Assembly: GCF_020524545.1 (NCBI RefSeq)
Contig: NZ_JAIVLG010000004.1
Location: forward strand, 124,001-188,000
Length of the DNA stretch: 64,000 nt
Direction of reading: 5' to 3'
Origin: Microbacterium paraoxydans
Lineage (GTDB): Bacteria; Actinomycetota; Actinomycetes; Actinomycetales; Microbacteriaceae
A model generated the notes under the pieces. It did no database searches. It saw nothing but the letters and a program-made list of their open reading frames with translations, and had not been told where the DNA came from. The number at the start of each line of letters is the position of its first letter. The first letter of the stretch is position 1. This document shows positions 38,794 to 47,654 of this stretch, in pieces. Position numbers and translations under genes: made by a program.

Positions 38794-39417
38794 ATGACGA
38801 ACGAGACGCAGGTGCGCACCCTCGACGCCGGTGCGCTGAAGGCTCTGGCGCATCCACTCCGAGTGAAGATCTTCGACCTGCTCGCCTCGCGCGGCCCGCA
38901 GACTGCCAGTTCGCTCGCGGCCCTCGTGGGGGAGACCTCCGGATCGACGAGCTACCACCTTCGCGCTCTCGCCGCCCATGACCTGATCCGCGAGGTCGAG
39001 GGGCGGGGCACCGCGCGGGAGCGTTGGTGGGAGCGTCCCAAGGGGCGCATCGATGTGCCCGGCCCCGATGACATGACATCGCCGGCGAACCGCGCGGCGG
39101 CACAGATCGTGACCTCGGAGTTCTTCCGCCTGCGGCACGAGACCCTGATGTCATACCTGAACCGCCCGCAGTCCGAGGTGCCAGAGGCCTGGCGCGAGGT
39201 GGGGATCACCATCACGACCCACCTCGACATGACCCCCGATCAGGCGATGTCCCTTCGTCAGGAGCTCGAGGCGACCGTCGAGCGCGCCATCGAACGCTAC
39301 CGAGGGCAGACCGGACCCGACGTGCGGCGGGTGTCGCTCCGCGCGGAACTCTTCGACCTGCCGACGCCGTCGACCGCGGTGCAGGGTTCGACCGACGATG
39401 CTGTGGAGGAATCATGA
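38794..39417 (+). CDS. ArsR-type winged-helix transcriptional regulator
   Basis: A 207-residue regulator. Residues about 8-85 form an ArsR-like helix-turn-helix (ALKALAHPLRVKIFDLLASRGPQTASSLAALVGETSGSTSYHLRALAAHDLI; short: AHPLRVKIFDLL, STSYHLRAL). The C-terminal 110 residues are an unassigned helical domain with no metal-binding cysteines, so it is not a classic arsenic or zinc sensor. The ATG is fixed by the TATCTT-N7 leaderless promoter inside the large palindrome. The stop overlaps the ATG of a 72-residue protein. No transporter gene is coupled, so its targets may lie elsewhere. Confidence 0.87.
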   Translation: MTNETQVRTLDAGALKALAHPLRVKIFDLLASRGPQTASSLAALVGETSGSTSYHLRALAAHDLIREVEGRGTARERWWERPKGRIDVPGPDDMTSPANRAAAQIVTSEFFRLRHETLMSYLNRPQSEVPEAWREVGITITTHLDMTPDQAMSLRQELEATVERAIERYRGQTGPDVRRVSLRAELFDLPTPSTAVQGSTDDAVEES

Positions 39418-39632
39418 CGAGTGCGACACTCCGCCTGGTGGCGCCGACGCAGACCGAGCGGGGGCTGCTGAAGCTGGCCGACCGGCTCACCGCCTACGTG
39501 GAGCACCGGATCGCCCGACGTGCACAGAAGCGCGTGCTCGCGCTCGACCTCCTCCGCGAACAGCAGACGCGGCGACAGGATCCCCGTGCGGTGGATCACC
39601 TGCTCGCGCAGCTGGGGGCTCCCCGCCGCTGA
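39414..39632 (+). CDS. Small basic protein coupled to the ArsR-type regulator
   Basis: A 72-residue protein rich in Arg and Leu with a predicted amphipathic helix (TERGLLKLADRLTAYVEHRIARRAQKRVLALDLLREQQ; short: LLKLADRLTAYVEHRIARR). There is no signal peptide or membrane segment and no recognised family. The ATGA overlap with the regulator stop shows they are co-expressed and under the same operator. It might bind the regulator or nucleic acid; this is only a guess from size and charge. Confidence 0.65.
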   Translation: MTSATLRLVAPTQTERGLLKLADRLTAYVEHRIARRAQKRVLALDLLREQQTRRQDPRAVDHLLAQLGAPRR

Positions 39633-39666
39633 CTTGTCTGGACGCGCGCCGATGCCCCCGCTCGCT

Positions 39667-39710
39667 GCCGAGACCCCCTGCTGCCTACGCGGCCAGCAGG
39701 GGGTCTCGGC
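39667..39710 (+). terminator. Terminator after the arsR operon
   Basis: A 17-bp perfect stem with arms 39667-39683 and 39694-39710 and a 10-base loop. It ends the arsR two-gene operon and faces the convergent valS operon. Confidence 0.8.
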
Positions 39711-39740
39711 GCTGCGCGGGGGTCCCGGCGCTGCGCGGGG
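39707..39740. repeat. Tandem 19-base GC-rich repeat
   Basis: CGGCGCTGCGCGGGG occurs at 39707-39721 and again at 39726-39740, with GTCTCG-like flanks echoing the adjacent terminator arm. Short local duplication; no function evident. Confidence 0.6.
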
Positions 39741-39748
39741 TCTCGCCG

Positions 39749-39964
39749 TCAGTCCTCGAACGGGCGGGCGACGATCTCGCCGGAGGCGGCCTGGAAGACC
39801 TCCCACCCGGCATCGAGCTCGGCGATCGCTCGGCCCTCGAGCCACGTGAGCGTCCAGTGGCCCGTGAAACCTTTCGATTCCACCTCCGCGATGGCGGCGC
39901 GAAGGGAAGCGGGCACCGAGGCGGGAGCCTCTGATCCCGTGGCCCAGCGCGTACCGAGCTGCAT
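39749..39964 (-). CDS. Small conserved-looking protein coupled to valS
   Basis: A 71-residue soluble protein (MQLGTRWATGSEAPASVP, then RAAIAEVESKGFTGHWTLTWLEGRAIAEL and ARPFED; short: GHWTLTWLEGRAI). I recognise no family. Its ATG shares one base with the valS stop (TGATG), so it is translated with valS. Composition and codon use are like the neighbours. It could be a small accessory protein; nothing indicates a tRNA-related role beyond position. Confidence 0.65.
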   Translation of the reverse strand: MQLGTRWATGSEAPASVPASLRAAIAEVESKGFTGHWTLTWLEGRAIAELDAGWEVFQAASGEIVARPFED

Positions 39965-42579
39965 CAGGACGCCTCGACCGGCGCGAGCTCGATCGCCGTG
40001 ACCGCGAACTCCTCGGATTCGCTGAACTCGAGCTCGGCGATGCGCCCGACGGCGCGAAGGTCATCCGCTGCGGCGCGCAGAGCGTCGAGCTTGACCGCGG
40101 GAGCGGAGATCGCGGCGCGGGAGACCGGCGTCTTCTGAGAGGCCTTGGCTTCGGTCTTCGCGCGGCGGATGCCGATCAGTGCTTCACTCGCGGCGGCGAG
40201 CACGGCGGGATCGCCGTCGCCACCGAGAGGTGCTGGCCACGCGGACGTGTGCACCGAGCCCTCCTCGAACCACGACCAGGCCTCCTCGGTCGCGAAGGAG
40301 AGCACCGGGGCGAGCAGTCGGAGGAGCGTCGAGAGCGCCAGACGCAACGAGAGTGCCGCCGAGGCCTGTCCCACGTCGGTCTGGTCGTAGGCGCGCTCCT
40401 TGACGAGTTCGAGGTAGTCGTCGCAGAACGTCCAGAAGAACGCCTCGGTGAGCTCCAGGGCTCGTGCGGCGTCATACCGGTCGAAGGCCTTCGTGGCTTC
40501 GACGACCACCTCGTCGAGCGCCGTCAGCATCGAGGCATCCAGTGCGTGCGTCACCTGTGCACCTTCCGGCACGGGGAACGACAGCACGAACTTCGCGGCG
40601 TTGAGCACCTTGATAGCCAGGCGGCGGCCGATCTTCACCTGCGTGGGGTTCTGCGGGTCGAACGCCGCGTCCATGCCGAGGCGGCTCGACGCCGCCCAGT
40701 AGCGCACGGCATCCGAGCCGTGGGCGTCGAGGACGTCGGCAGGCGTGACGACGTTCCCCTTGGACTTCGACATCTTCTTGCGGTCGGGGTCGACGATGAA
40801 ACCGGAGATCGCGGCGTTGCGCCAGGGCGTCCGGTCATCTTCGAGCGTGGAACGCAGCATCGTCGAGAAGAGCCAGGTGCGGATGATGTCCTGTCCCTGC
40901 GGGCGGAGGTCGAACGGCGCGGTGAGGTGCCAGAGCTCCTCGTCGCGCTGCCAGCCGCCGGCGAGCTGCGGGGTGAGCGACGAGGTCGCCCACGTGTCGA
41001 GGATGTCCGCTTCGGCCTCGAACCCGCCCGCCACGCCGCGCTGGTCTTCGGTGTATCCGGCGGGTGCATCGGTCGTCGGGTCGATCGGGAGCATCGCCGC
41101 ATCCGGGGTGAGCACGCGGTCGTAGTCGCGTTCCCCGTTCTCGTCGAGGGCGTACCAGAGCGGGATCGGCACACCGAAGAAGCGCTGACGGGAGACCAGC
41201 CAGTCGCCGGTCAGGCCGCCGACCCAGTTCTCGTACCGCACCCGCATGAACTCGGGGTGCCAAGCCAGCTCCTGACCGTGTGCGAGCAGCTTGTCGCGCA
41301 GCTCACCGTCACGGGCGCCGTTGCGGATGTACCACTGGCGTGTGGAGACGATCTCGAGCGGGCGGTCGCCCTTCTCGAAGAACTTCACCGCGTGGTTGAA
41401 GGGCTTACCCACCGCGGTCATGTCGCCGGTCGCCTGCAGCTTCTCGACGATCGCCTTGCGTGCGCTGAAAACCGTCTTGCCCGCGAGTGCCTCGGTGTAC
41501 CAGGTGATCGCGTCGTCGTTCTCGACGGAGGAGGGGGCTTCGGGCAGGAAGCGGCCGTCGAGGCCGATCGTGGTCATGTTGGGCAGTGGCTCGTCTTCGG
41601 TGGTCCGCAGCTCGCGCCACCACACGATGTCGGTGACGTCACCGAACGTGCAGACCATCGCCGCGCCGGTGCCCTTGTCGGGCTGGGCGAGGTGATGACC
41701 GTGGATCTCGATCTCCGCACCGAAGAACGGTGTCTTCACCTTCGTGCCGATGAGGTGCTTGTGGGGTCCGTCCGGGTGCGTCACGAGAGCGATGCACGCA
41801 GGAAGCAGCTCCGGGCGGGTGGTGTCGATCGCGATCGATCCCGAGCCGTCGGCGAAGGGGAACTCGATCGTGTGATACGCCGCCTGCTGGTCGCGGTCCT
41901 CCAGCTCGGCCTGGGCGATCGCGGAGCGGAAGTCGATGTCCCACAGGGTCGGAGCCAGTGCCTGGTATGCCTCGCCGCGCTCGATGTTGCGGAGGAAAGC
42001 GAGCTGGCTCTGGCGGATCGTGTCGTCCGAGATGGTGCGGTAGGTCTGCGTCCAGTCCACGCTCAGTCCGAGCTGGCGGAACAGCGCCTCGAACTGCTTC
42101 TCGTCCTCGATCGTGAGGCGCTCGCAGAGCTCGATGAAGTTGCGACGGCTGATCGGCTGCTGGTCGGCGGCGCGGCTGGACTTGTTGTCGCCTCCCTCGA
42201 ACGGCGGGACGAAGTCCGGGGTGTAGGGGAGGGACGGGTCGCAGCGCACGCCGTAGTAGTTCTGCACGCGGCGCTCGGTGGGCAGGCCGTTGTCGTCCCA
42301 GCCCATCGGGTAGAACACGGTCTTGCCGCGCATGCGCTCGTATCGCGCCTTCACGTCGGTGTGCGTGTACGAGAACACGTGGCCGATGTGCAGGCTGCCC
42401 GAGGCCGTCGGCGGCGGGGTGTCGATGGAGTACACGCCTTCACGGCCTGCCTGTGCCGCACGCAGGCGGTCGAACAGGTACGTGCCCTGCTCCGCCCAGG
42501 CGGAGTCCCACTTCGTTTCGAGGCCTTCGAGCACGGGCTTGTCGGGAATCTGGTTCTGCGTCGATTCGGATGCAGGCAT
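39964..42579 (-). CDS. valS: Valyl-tRNA synthetase
   Basis: An 871-residue class I aminoacyl-tRNA synthetase charging tRNA-Val, with editing of misactivated threonine. HIGH is intact in SGSLHIGHVFSYTHTD, KMSKS in KKMSKSKGNVV, and the GWDDNGLPTERRVQN region is distinctive. It resembles the group of ValRS enzymes shared by archaea and some bacteria, and the C-terminal coiled coil of E. coli ValRS is not evident. The start at 42579 has SD GAGGAG seven bases upstream; the longer frame to 42705 has no family support. It is divergent from the dipeptide-type transporter. Confidence 0.94.
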   Translation of the reverse strand: MPASESTQNQIPDKPVLEGLETKWDSAWAEQGTYLFDRLRAAQAGREGVYSIDTPPPTASGSLHIGHVFSYTHTDVKARYERMRGKTVFYPMGWDDNGLPTERRVQNYYGVRCDPSLPYTPDFVPPFEGGDNKSSRAADQQPISRRNFIELCERLTIEDEKQFEALFRQLGLSVDWTQTYRTISDDTIRQSQLAFLRNIERGEAYQALAPTLWDIDFRSAIAQAELEDRDQQAAYHTIEFPFADGSGSIAIDTTRPELLPACIALVTHPDGPHKHLIGTKVKTPFFGAEIEIHGHHLAQPDKGTGAAMVCTFGDVTDIVWWRELRTTEDEPLPNMTTIGLDGRFLPEAPSSVENDDAITWYTEALAGKTVFSARKAIVEKLQATGDMTAVGKPFNHAVKFFEKGDRPLEIVSTRQWYIRNGARDGELRDKLLAHGQELAWHPEFMRVRYENWVGGLTGDWLVSRQRFFGVPIPLWYALDENGERDYDRVLTPDAAMLPIDPTTDAPAGYTEDQRGVAGGFEAEADILDTWATSSLTPQLAGGWQRDEELWHLTAPFDLRPQGQDIIRTWLFSTMLRSTLEDDRTPWRNAAISGFIVDPDRKKMSKSKGNVVTPADVLDAHGSDAVRYWAASSRLGMDAAFDPQNPTQVKIGRRLAIKVLNAAKFVLSFPVPEGAQVTHALDASMLTALDEVVVEATKAFDRYDAARALELTEAFFWTFCDDYLELVKERAYDQTDVGQASAALSLRLALSTLLRLLAPVLSFATEEAWSWFEEGSVHTSAWPAPLGGDGDPAVLAAASEALIGIRRAKTEAKASQKTPVSRAAISAPAVKLDALRAAADDLRAVGRIAELEFSESEEFAVTAIELAPVEAS

Positions 42580-42644
42580 GGAAGGTCTCCTCGAGCGATG
42601 TATGCGGCACTGTGTGAGCGTGCCTGAGTGTGGGTGTGCCGAAC

Positions 42645-42650
42645 AGTCTA
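42645..42650 (-). promoter_or_regulatory. -10 box of valS
   Basis: TAGACT on the minus strand, 65 bases before the valS ATG. No T-box elements were found in this short leader. Confidence 0.5.
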
Positions 42651-42707
42651 CCGAGCGTCGGGGAGAGCAGCCGGCTTCACAGATCGACCCAGTCCAACAA
42701 TTCACCG

Positions 42708-42713
42708 TAGGAT
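42708..42713 (+). promoter_or_regulatory. -10 box of the dipeptide-type ABC operon
   Basis: TAGGAT, 36 bases before the ATG at 42750, which has GAGGA as SD. It shares the 170-base divergent gap with the valS promoter. Confidence 0.45.
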
Positions 42714-42749
42714 GGAGTCATCCCGACCCCTTCTTTCTGAGGACTCGTC

Positions 42750-44360
42750 ATGCCCGCACACCCCGCGCGTCGCCTGCTGCCCTTCGCCGCGCTCGCCGCC
42801 GCCACCGCCCTGGTGCTGAGCGCCTGCGCCACCCCCGGCTCCGAAGACGGCGGCGGCGAACTCGTCTGGTCCATCGAGGGTGCGAACCTCTCGGCCGGAC
42901 ACATGGACCCGCAGGTGAGCCAGCTCGACGTCTCCGGCATGGTGCAGCGGGCCGTGCTCGACTCGCTCGTGTTCCAGGAGGACGACGGATCCTTCTCGCC
43001 CTGGCTCGCGAAGGACTGGACCGTCTCGGACGACAGCACCGAGTACACCTTCGTCCTGCGCGACGACGTGACCTTCACCGATGGGGAGAAGTTCGACGCC
43101 GCCGCGGTGAAGGCGAACTTCGACCGCATCGTCGATCCCGCGACCGCGTCCGCGCAGGCGGCGAGCATGCTCGGCGCCGACTTCTACGAAGGCACCGAGG
43201 TCGTCGACGACTACACGGTCACCGTGACCTTCACTCAGCCGTACGCTCCGTTCCTCCAAGCGGCCAGCACGCCGCAGCTGGGGTTCTACTCACCGGCGGT
43301 CCTCGCGACGTCGGCGGACCAGCTCAAGGCGGGCGGACCCGACGTCACCGTCGGCACCGGTCCGTTCGAGCTCACCGAGTACACGCCGGATCAGGAGATC
43401 GTCTACACCCGCAACGACGACTACGCGTGGGGTCCGCATGACGCGAAGGCTCCGAAGTTCGAGACGCTGCGCGTGGAGATCCAGCCGGAGGCATCCGTCC
43501 GCACCGGCGTGGTGACCAGCGGCGAGGCCGACCTCGCCAGCAACATCCCACCGAACCTCGCGAAGGACCTCGGCGAAGGCATCACTGTCGACTCGGTCGA
43601 GTACCCCGGCCTGCCCTATTCGCTGTATCTGAACGAGAAGTACGGGGTGTTCGCGGACGAGAAGGTGCGCCAGGCGTTCGCTCGCGGCATCGACATCGAC
43701 GCCGCCGTGGAAGAGATCTACTTCGGCCAGTTCCCGCGCGCGTGGAGCATCCTCGGTTCGACGACCCCGGGCTACGACGCGTCGCTCGAGGGCAGCTGGC
43801 CGTTCGACCAGGACGCTGCGAACGCGCTTCTCGACGAGGCCGGCTGGACCTCGCGCGACACCGACGGCATCCGGATGAAGGACGGCGAGCGGCTCTCCGT
43901 GCGCTGGATCGCCTGGACCCCGGTGCCGGATGACCGTGCCGCGCTCGCGAACGCGATCCAGTCCGACCTCAAGGGGATCGGCTTCGAGGTCGAGCGGGAG
44001 GTTCTCGAGCCCGGCGCGTACAACGAGCAGTATGAGCCGAAGACATTCGACCTCACCGACTGGGGCTTCTCGGGCGTCGACCCCGACCTGCTGCGCAGCC
44101 ACCTGCACACCGACGGGTTCCAGAACGCGTCGCAGGTGAGCGATCCCGAGATCGACGCACTGCTCGAGCAGGCCGTCGCGACGAGCGACCAGGACGCGCG
44201 CAATGACCTGTACAGGCAGCTGCAGCAGTGGAACGCCGAGTACACGGCCATCGTGCCGCTCTACAGCCCGTCGGCGATCACGGCCGTCGGCGACCGGGTC
44301 GAGGGCCTGCAGTACGACCTTTACGGCCGGCCGCTGTTCTACGATGTGACGGTCGGCTGA
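42750..44360 (+). CDS. ABC transporter substrate-binding lipoprotein, family 5 (dipeptide/oligopeptide type)
   Basis: A 536-residue lipoprotein. A basic N-terminus and hydrophobic stretch end in the lipobox LSAC, with lipidation predicted at C26. The mature protein has the SBP_bac_5 layout (SPWLAKDWTVSDDSTEYTFVLRDDVTFTDGEKFDAAAVKANFDRI; short: YTFVLRDDVTFTDGE). Family members bind peptides, nickel or opines, so the ligand is not settled. It leads a four-gene importer operon (binding protein, two permeases, fused ATPase) and lies 25 bases before the first permease. Confidence 0.9.
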   Translation: MPAHPARRLLPFAALAAATALVLSACATPGSEDGGGELVWSIEGANLSAGHMDPQVSQLDVSGMVQRAVLDSLVFQEDDGSFSPWLAKDWTVSDDSTEYTFVLRDDVTFTDGEKFDAAAVKANFDRIVDPATASAQAASMLGADFYEGTEVVDDYTVTVTFTQPYAPFLQAASTPQLGFYSPAVLATSADQLKAGGPDVTVGTGPFELTEYTPDQEIVYTRNDDYAWGPHDAKAPKFETLRVEIQPEASVRTGVVTSGEADLASNIPPNLAKDLGEGITVDSVEYPGLPYSLYLNEKYGVFADEKVRQAFARGIDIDAAVEEIYFGQFPRAWSILGSTTPGYDASLEGSWPFDQDAANALLDEAGWTSRDTDGIRMKDGERLSVRWIAWTPVPDDRAALANAIQSDLKGIGFEVEREVLEPGAYNEQYEPKTFDLTDWGFSGVDPDLLRSHLHTDGFQNASQVSDPEIDALLEQAVATSDQDARNDLYRQLQQWNAEYTAIVPLYSPSAITAVGDRVEGLQYDLYGRPLFYDVTVG

Positions 44361-44385
44361 ACCACCGGCTGAGCGGAGGGCACGA

Positions 44386-45333
44386 GTGGTGAAGACTGCT
44401 CTCGTCCGTATCGCCGGCCTCGCCGCCTCTGTCGTGCTCGTCCTGTGGGGGGCGGCGACCGTCGCCTTCCTCGCGTTCCGGGTGATCCCCGGTGATCCGG
44501 TGTCGGTGATGCTGGGACCCCAGGCGCAGGTGAGTGAGGCGGTCAAGGACGGCATCAGGGCCGACCTCGGGCTCGATCGACCACCGTTCGAGCAATACCT
44601 CGGCTTCATCGGTCAACTCGCTCGGGGAGACCTGGGAGAGTCGTACCAGCTGCGGATGCCCGTGACCGAGGTGATCGGGCGTCAACTCGGTGCGACCGTG
44701 CAGCTGTCCGTGCTGGCGCTGCTGATCGCCGTCGTCCTCGCGCTCGCCGTGGCGGTGTTCGTCCGCGGTCGGCTCGGACGCACGGTCGCCGCCGGGATCG
44801 AGCTGGTCGTGCTCTCCTCGCCGGTGTTCTGGATCGGGCTCGTCCTGCTCAGCGTGTTCGCCTTCGGATTGGGGTGGTTCCCGGTGTCCGGTGCCCGCAA
44901 TCCCGCCACCGTCGTGCTGCCGGCGGTCACTCTCGCCCTTCCCGTGGCCGCGCTGCTCAGCCAGGTGCTGCGAGACGGGCTCGTGCAGGCGGAGCGCATG
45001 CCGTTCGCAGAGACGGTACGAGCCCGTGGTGCGAGCCCCTCGTGGTTCACGGTGCGGCACGGGCTCCGCCACGGCGCGGCCTCCGGCATCACTCTCACCG
45101 CATACCTCACGGGATCCGTCCTCGGGGGCGCTGTGCTCGTGGAGACCGTGTTCGCGCGCCCTGGACTGGGCCGGGTCACGCTCGCCGCGATCAACGACCG
45201 CGACCTTCCCGTCATCACCGGCATCATCCTGCTCAGCGCCTTGGTCTTCGTCATGGTGAACCTCGTGGTCGAGCTCGTGCATCCGCTGATCGATCCCCGG
45301 GCGGAAGCGGCGTCGTCTCGAGGCCCCCGATGA
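44386..45333 (+). CDS. ABC transporter permease, DppB-type
   Basis: A 315-residue membrane protein with an N-terminal helix, the VIPGDPVSVMLGPQAQVSE loop characteristic of DppB/OppB proteins, about six helices, and the permease signature with VRARGASPSWFTVRHGLRHG. It forms the translocation channel with the DppC-type partner. Starts at GTG; the stop overlaps the partner's ATG. Confidence 0.9.
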   Translation: MVKTALVRIAGLAASVVLVLWGAATVAFLAFRVIPGDPVSVMLGPQAQVSEAVKDGIRADLGLDRPPFEQYLGFIGQLARGDLGESYQLRMPVTEVIGRQLGATVQLSVLALLIAVVLALAVAVFVRGRLGRTVAAGIELVVLSSPVFWIGLVLLSVFAFGLGWFPVSGARNPATVVLPAVTLALPVAALLSQVLRDGLVQAERMPFAETVRARGASPSWFTVRHGLRHGAASGITLTAYLTGSVLGGAVLVETVFARPGLGRVTLAAINDRDLPVITGIILLSALVFVMVNLVVELVHPLIDPRAEAASSRGPR

Positions 45334-46142
45334 CGCGGGCGCAGCGCGTGCTGCTCTGGGTCGCCGTCGCCGCCCTCGCCGTGATCGCGTTCGCGGCGCT
45401 GTGGCCGGCCGCCCTCGCGACCCACGACCCTCTCCAGACGGAGGTGCGCTCCGCTCTGCTCCCTCCGAGTGCGGAGCATCTGTTCGGCACCGACCAGAGC
45501 GGGCGCGACGTGTACTCCCGTGTCGTGTACGGAGCCGGACGCTCCCTCGGCATCGGACTGCTCGCGACCGTCGTCGCTCTCACGATCGGTCTGCTCCTCG
45601 GAGCCCTCGCGGGGGTCGCTCCGCGAGGGATCGACGCCACCGTGATGAGGGCGAACGACATCCTGATGGCTTTTCCCGAGTTCCTCGTCGCGCTCGTCGT
45701 GGTCGCAGTGCTCGGCCCGGGGACGGTGAACATCGCGATCGCGGTGACGCTGGCGGCCCTGCCGGTCTACCTCCGGCTGGCGCGGGTTCAGACGCAGACG
45801 CTCCGGGCGGCCGAGCACGTGGAGGCCGCACGCATCCTCGGCGTACCCCGGACGACGGCGTTCCTGCGGCATGTGGCTCCCGGTGTGCTCGGCGCGCTCA
45901 GCGTGCTGGCGACGATCGGCATCGGTTCGAGCATCCTCGCCGCTGCGGGGCTCAGCTTTCTCGGACTCGGGCCGTCCGAGCCGACACCGGAGTGGGGACT
46001 GATGCTGGCGGGCGGTCGCAACGTGCTCGGCCAGGCGTGGTGGATCTCGGTGTTCCCCGGGATCGCGATCACCCTCACCGTCGTCGCGGCGACGATCGTC
46101 GGGCGCATCCTGCGTGCCCGCGGTGAGGGGAGAGCGGCATGA
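45330..46142 (+). CDS. ABC transporter permease, DppC-type
   Basis: A 270-residue membrane protein. HLFGTDQSGRDVYSRVVYGAG near residue 50 is the family hallmark, followed by five to six helices and the EAA loop AARILGVPRTTAFLRHVAPGVLG (short: ARILGVPRTTAFLRHV). It starts at the ATG overlapping the upstream stop, and its own stop overlaps the ATPase ATG. It lacks the long N-terminal tail of some DppC proteins. Confidence 0.9.
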   Translation: MTRAQRVLLWVAVAALAVIAFAALWPAALATHDPLQTEVRSALLPPSAEHLFGTDQSGRDVYSRVVYGAGRSLGIGLLATVVALTIGLLLGALAGVAPRGIDATVMRANDILMAFPEFLVALVVVAVLGPGTVNIAIAVTLAALPVYLRLARVQTQTLRAAEHVEAARILGVPRTTAFLRHVAPGVLGALSVLATIGIGSSILAAAGLSFLGLGPSEPTPEWGLMLAGGRNVLGQAWWISVFPGIAITLTVVAATIVGRILRARGEGRAA

Positions 46143-47647
46143 GCGATGCACTGCGGGTAGAAGGTCTGCGGATCTCCTTCCACGGCAGACCGGTCGTGGA
46201 AGACGTGTCCTTCACCGTCGACCGAGGCGAGTGCATCGCGATCGTGGGGGAGTCCGGCGCGGGCAAGTCCCTCACGGCTCGGGCGCTGCTGGGGTTGGCC
46301 CCCGCGGATGCCGACGTCTCGCTGGACGAGCTCGTCCTGGACGGGAGAGACGCGGTGGGCCTCTCCGAGCGCGCGTGGCGAGACGTGCGCGGGGCCGGCA
46401 TCGCTCTCATCTCCCAGGACGCGCTCGTGTCGCTGGATCCCCTGCGACGGATCGCGGCCGAGGTCGCCGAGCCGCTGCAGCTTCATCGACTCGTCCGCGG
46501 ACGCGCGGCGCGGGCGGTTCGGGTACGGGAGCTTCTGCGGAGAGTGTGGATGCCGGAGCCCGACCGACGCGCACGCCAGCGCCCGCATCAACTGTCCGGG
46601 GGTCTGCGGCAGCGAGCGCTCATCGCTTCCGCGCTCGCCGCGGCTCCGGCCGTGCTCGTGGCGGATGAGCCGACGACCGCTCTCGACGCGACCGTGCAGG
46701 CGCGGATCCTCGGGCTGCTGCGCGAGATCACGGATGCGGGAACAGCGCTCGTGTTCATCAGCCACGACTTCGCGGCCGTCCGCCGGATCGCCGATCGCGT
46801 GTTGGTGATGAGGCGCGGCGTCGTGGTGGAGTCCGGGCCGGTGGCCGCAGTGCTCGAGAACCCACGGCACGAGTACACGAAGCAGCTCATCGCAGCGACG
46901 ATCCACGAACCACGATCTTCGGTACCCGTCGACTCCCCGCCGGTGCTGATCGCCGAAAACGTGTCCCGGAGCTTCGAGGCGGTCCCGGCGGTCGTCGAAG
47001 CGTCTTTCACGCTCCAGGACGGCCGCACGCTCGGCATCGTCGGGGAGTCGGGGTCGGGCAAGACGACCCTCGCCCGCATGATCGTCGGCGTCGACGCCCC
47101 GGACAGCGGGACTGTGCAGTGGACCTCGGCGCGCCGGGTACAGCTCGTTCACCAGAACCCGCTCGGGGCCTTCGACCCGCGCTGGACGATCGGTCGTTCG
47201 CTGCGCGAGGCGCTGGAAGCGGGGGGAGTGCCTCGCTCTCAGCGGTCTGCGCGTGTCGCCCGGCTGCTCGGCGAGGTCGACCTCTCGCCGGAGCTCGCCG
47301 AGCGGCGTCCGAGCGCGCTCTCCGGCGGGCAGCGGCAACGGGCGGCCATCGCCAGGGCGCTCGCTGCGGACCCCGAGGTGCTCGTGCTCGACGAACCCGT
47401 CTCGGCACTCGACCCGTCGGTGCGGGAGAGGGTACTGCGGGTGCTCGCACGGTTGCAGCAGGAACGGCAGCTGACGATGATCTTCGTCTCCCACGACCTC
47501 GATGTGGTCGGAGCGGTCGCAGACGAGGTGCTGGTGATGAAGGACGGCCGGATCGTCGAGCAGGGCACCACTGCGGCGGTGTTCGCGGCTCCTCAGCACC
47601 GGTTCACACAGGAGCTGCTCGACGCCGGTGGCGCGGGGGGTCGCTGA
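46139..47647 (+). CDS. ABC transporter ATP-binding protein, fused DppD-DppF type
   Basis: A 502-residue protein with two complete ABC domains in one chain. Domain 1 (about 5-245): Walker A GESGAGKSL, signature LSGGLRQRAL, DEPTTALD. Domain 2 (about 265-500): Walker A GESGSGKTTL, signature LSGGQRQRAA, DEPVSALD. Such fusions replace the DppD/DppF heterodimer in several actinobacteria. The first signature has Leu where most have Gln, probably neutral. It is the last gene of the importer operon and converges with the pentapeptide gene with seven bases between them. Confidence 0.93.
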   Translation: MSDALRVEGLRISFHGRPVVEDVSFTVDRGECIAIVGESGAGKSLTARALLGLAPADADVSLDELVLDGRDAVGLSERAWRDVRGAGIALISQDALVSLDPLRRIAAEVAEPLQLHRLVRGRAARAVRVRELLRRVWMPEPDRRARQRPHQLSGGLRQRALIASALAAAPAVLVADEPTTALDATVQARILGLLREITDAGTALVFISHDFAAVRRIADRVLVMRRGVVVESGPVAAVLENPRHEYTKQLIAATIHEPRSSVPVDSPPVLIAENVSRSFEAVPAVVEASFTLQDGRTLGIVGESGSGKTTLARMIVGVDAPDSGTVQWTSARRVQLVHQNPLGAFDPRWTIGRSLREALEAGGVPRSQRSARVARLLGEVDLSPELAERRPSALSGGQRQRAAIARALAADPEVLVLDEPVSALDPSVRERVLRVLARLQQERQLTMIFVSHDLDVVGAVADEVLVMKDGRIVEQGTTAAVFAAPQHRFTQELLDAGGAGGR

Positions 47648-47654
47648 TCGCCCG

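Noticed and set aside
39704..39748. CRISPR-like repeat
   Set aside because: Only two short tandem copies without spacers; no cas genes in the window.
40249..42627. Long plus-strand open frame (792 codons) opposite valS
   Set aside because: valS has intact HIGH and KMSKS motifs. The antisense translation has no domain and an Arg/Val/Glu bias typical of shadows.
42580..42705. Extended valS start at 42705
   Set aside because: The extra 42 residues have no synthetase similarity and cover the promoter. The ATG at 42579 has a well-spaced GAGGAG.
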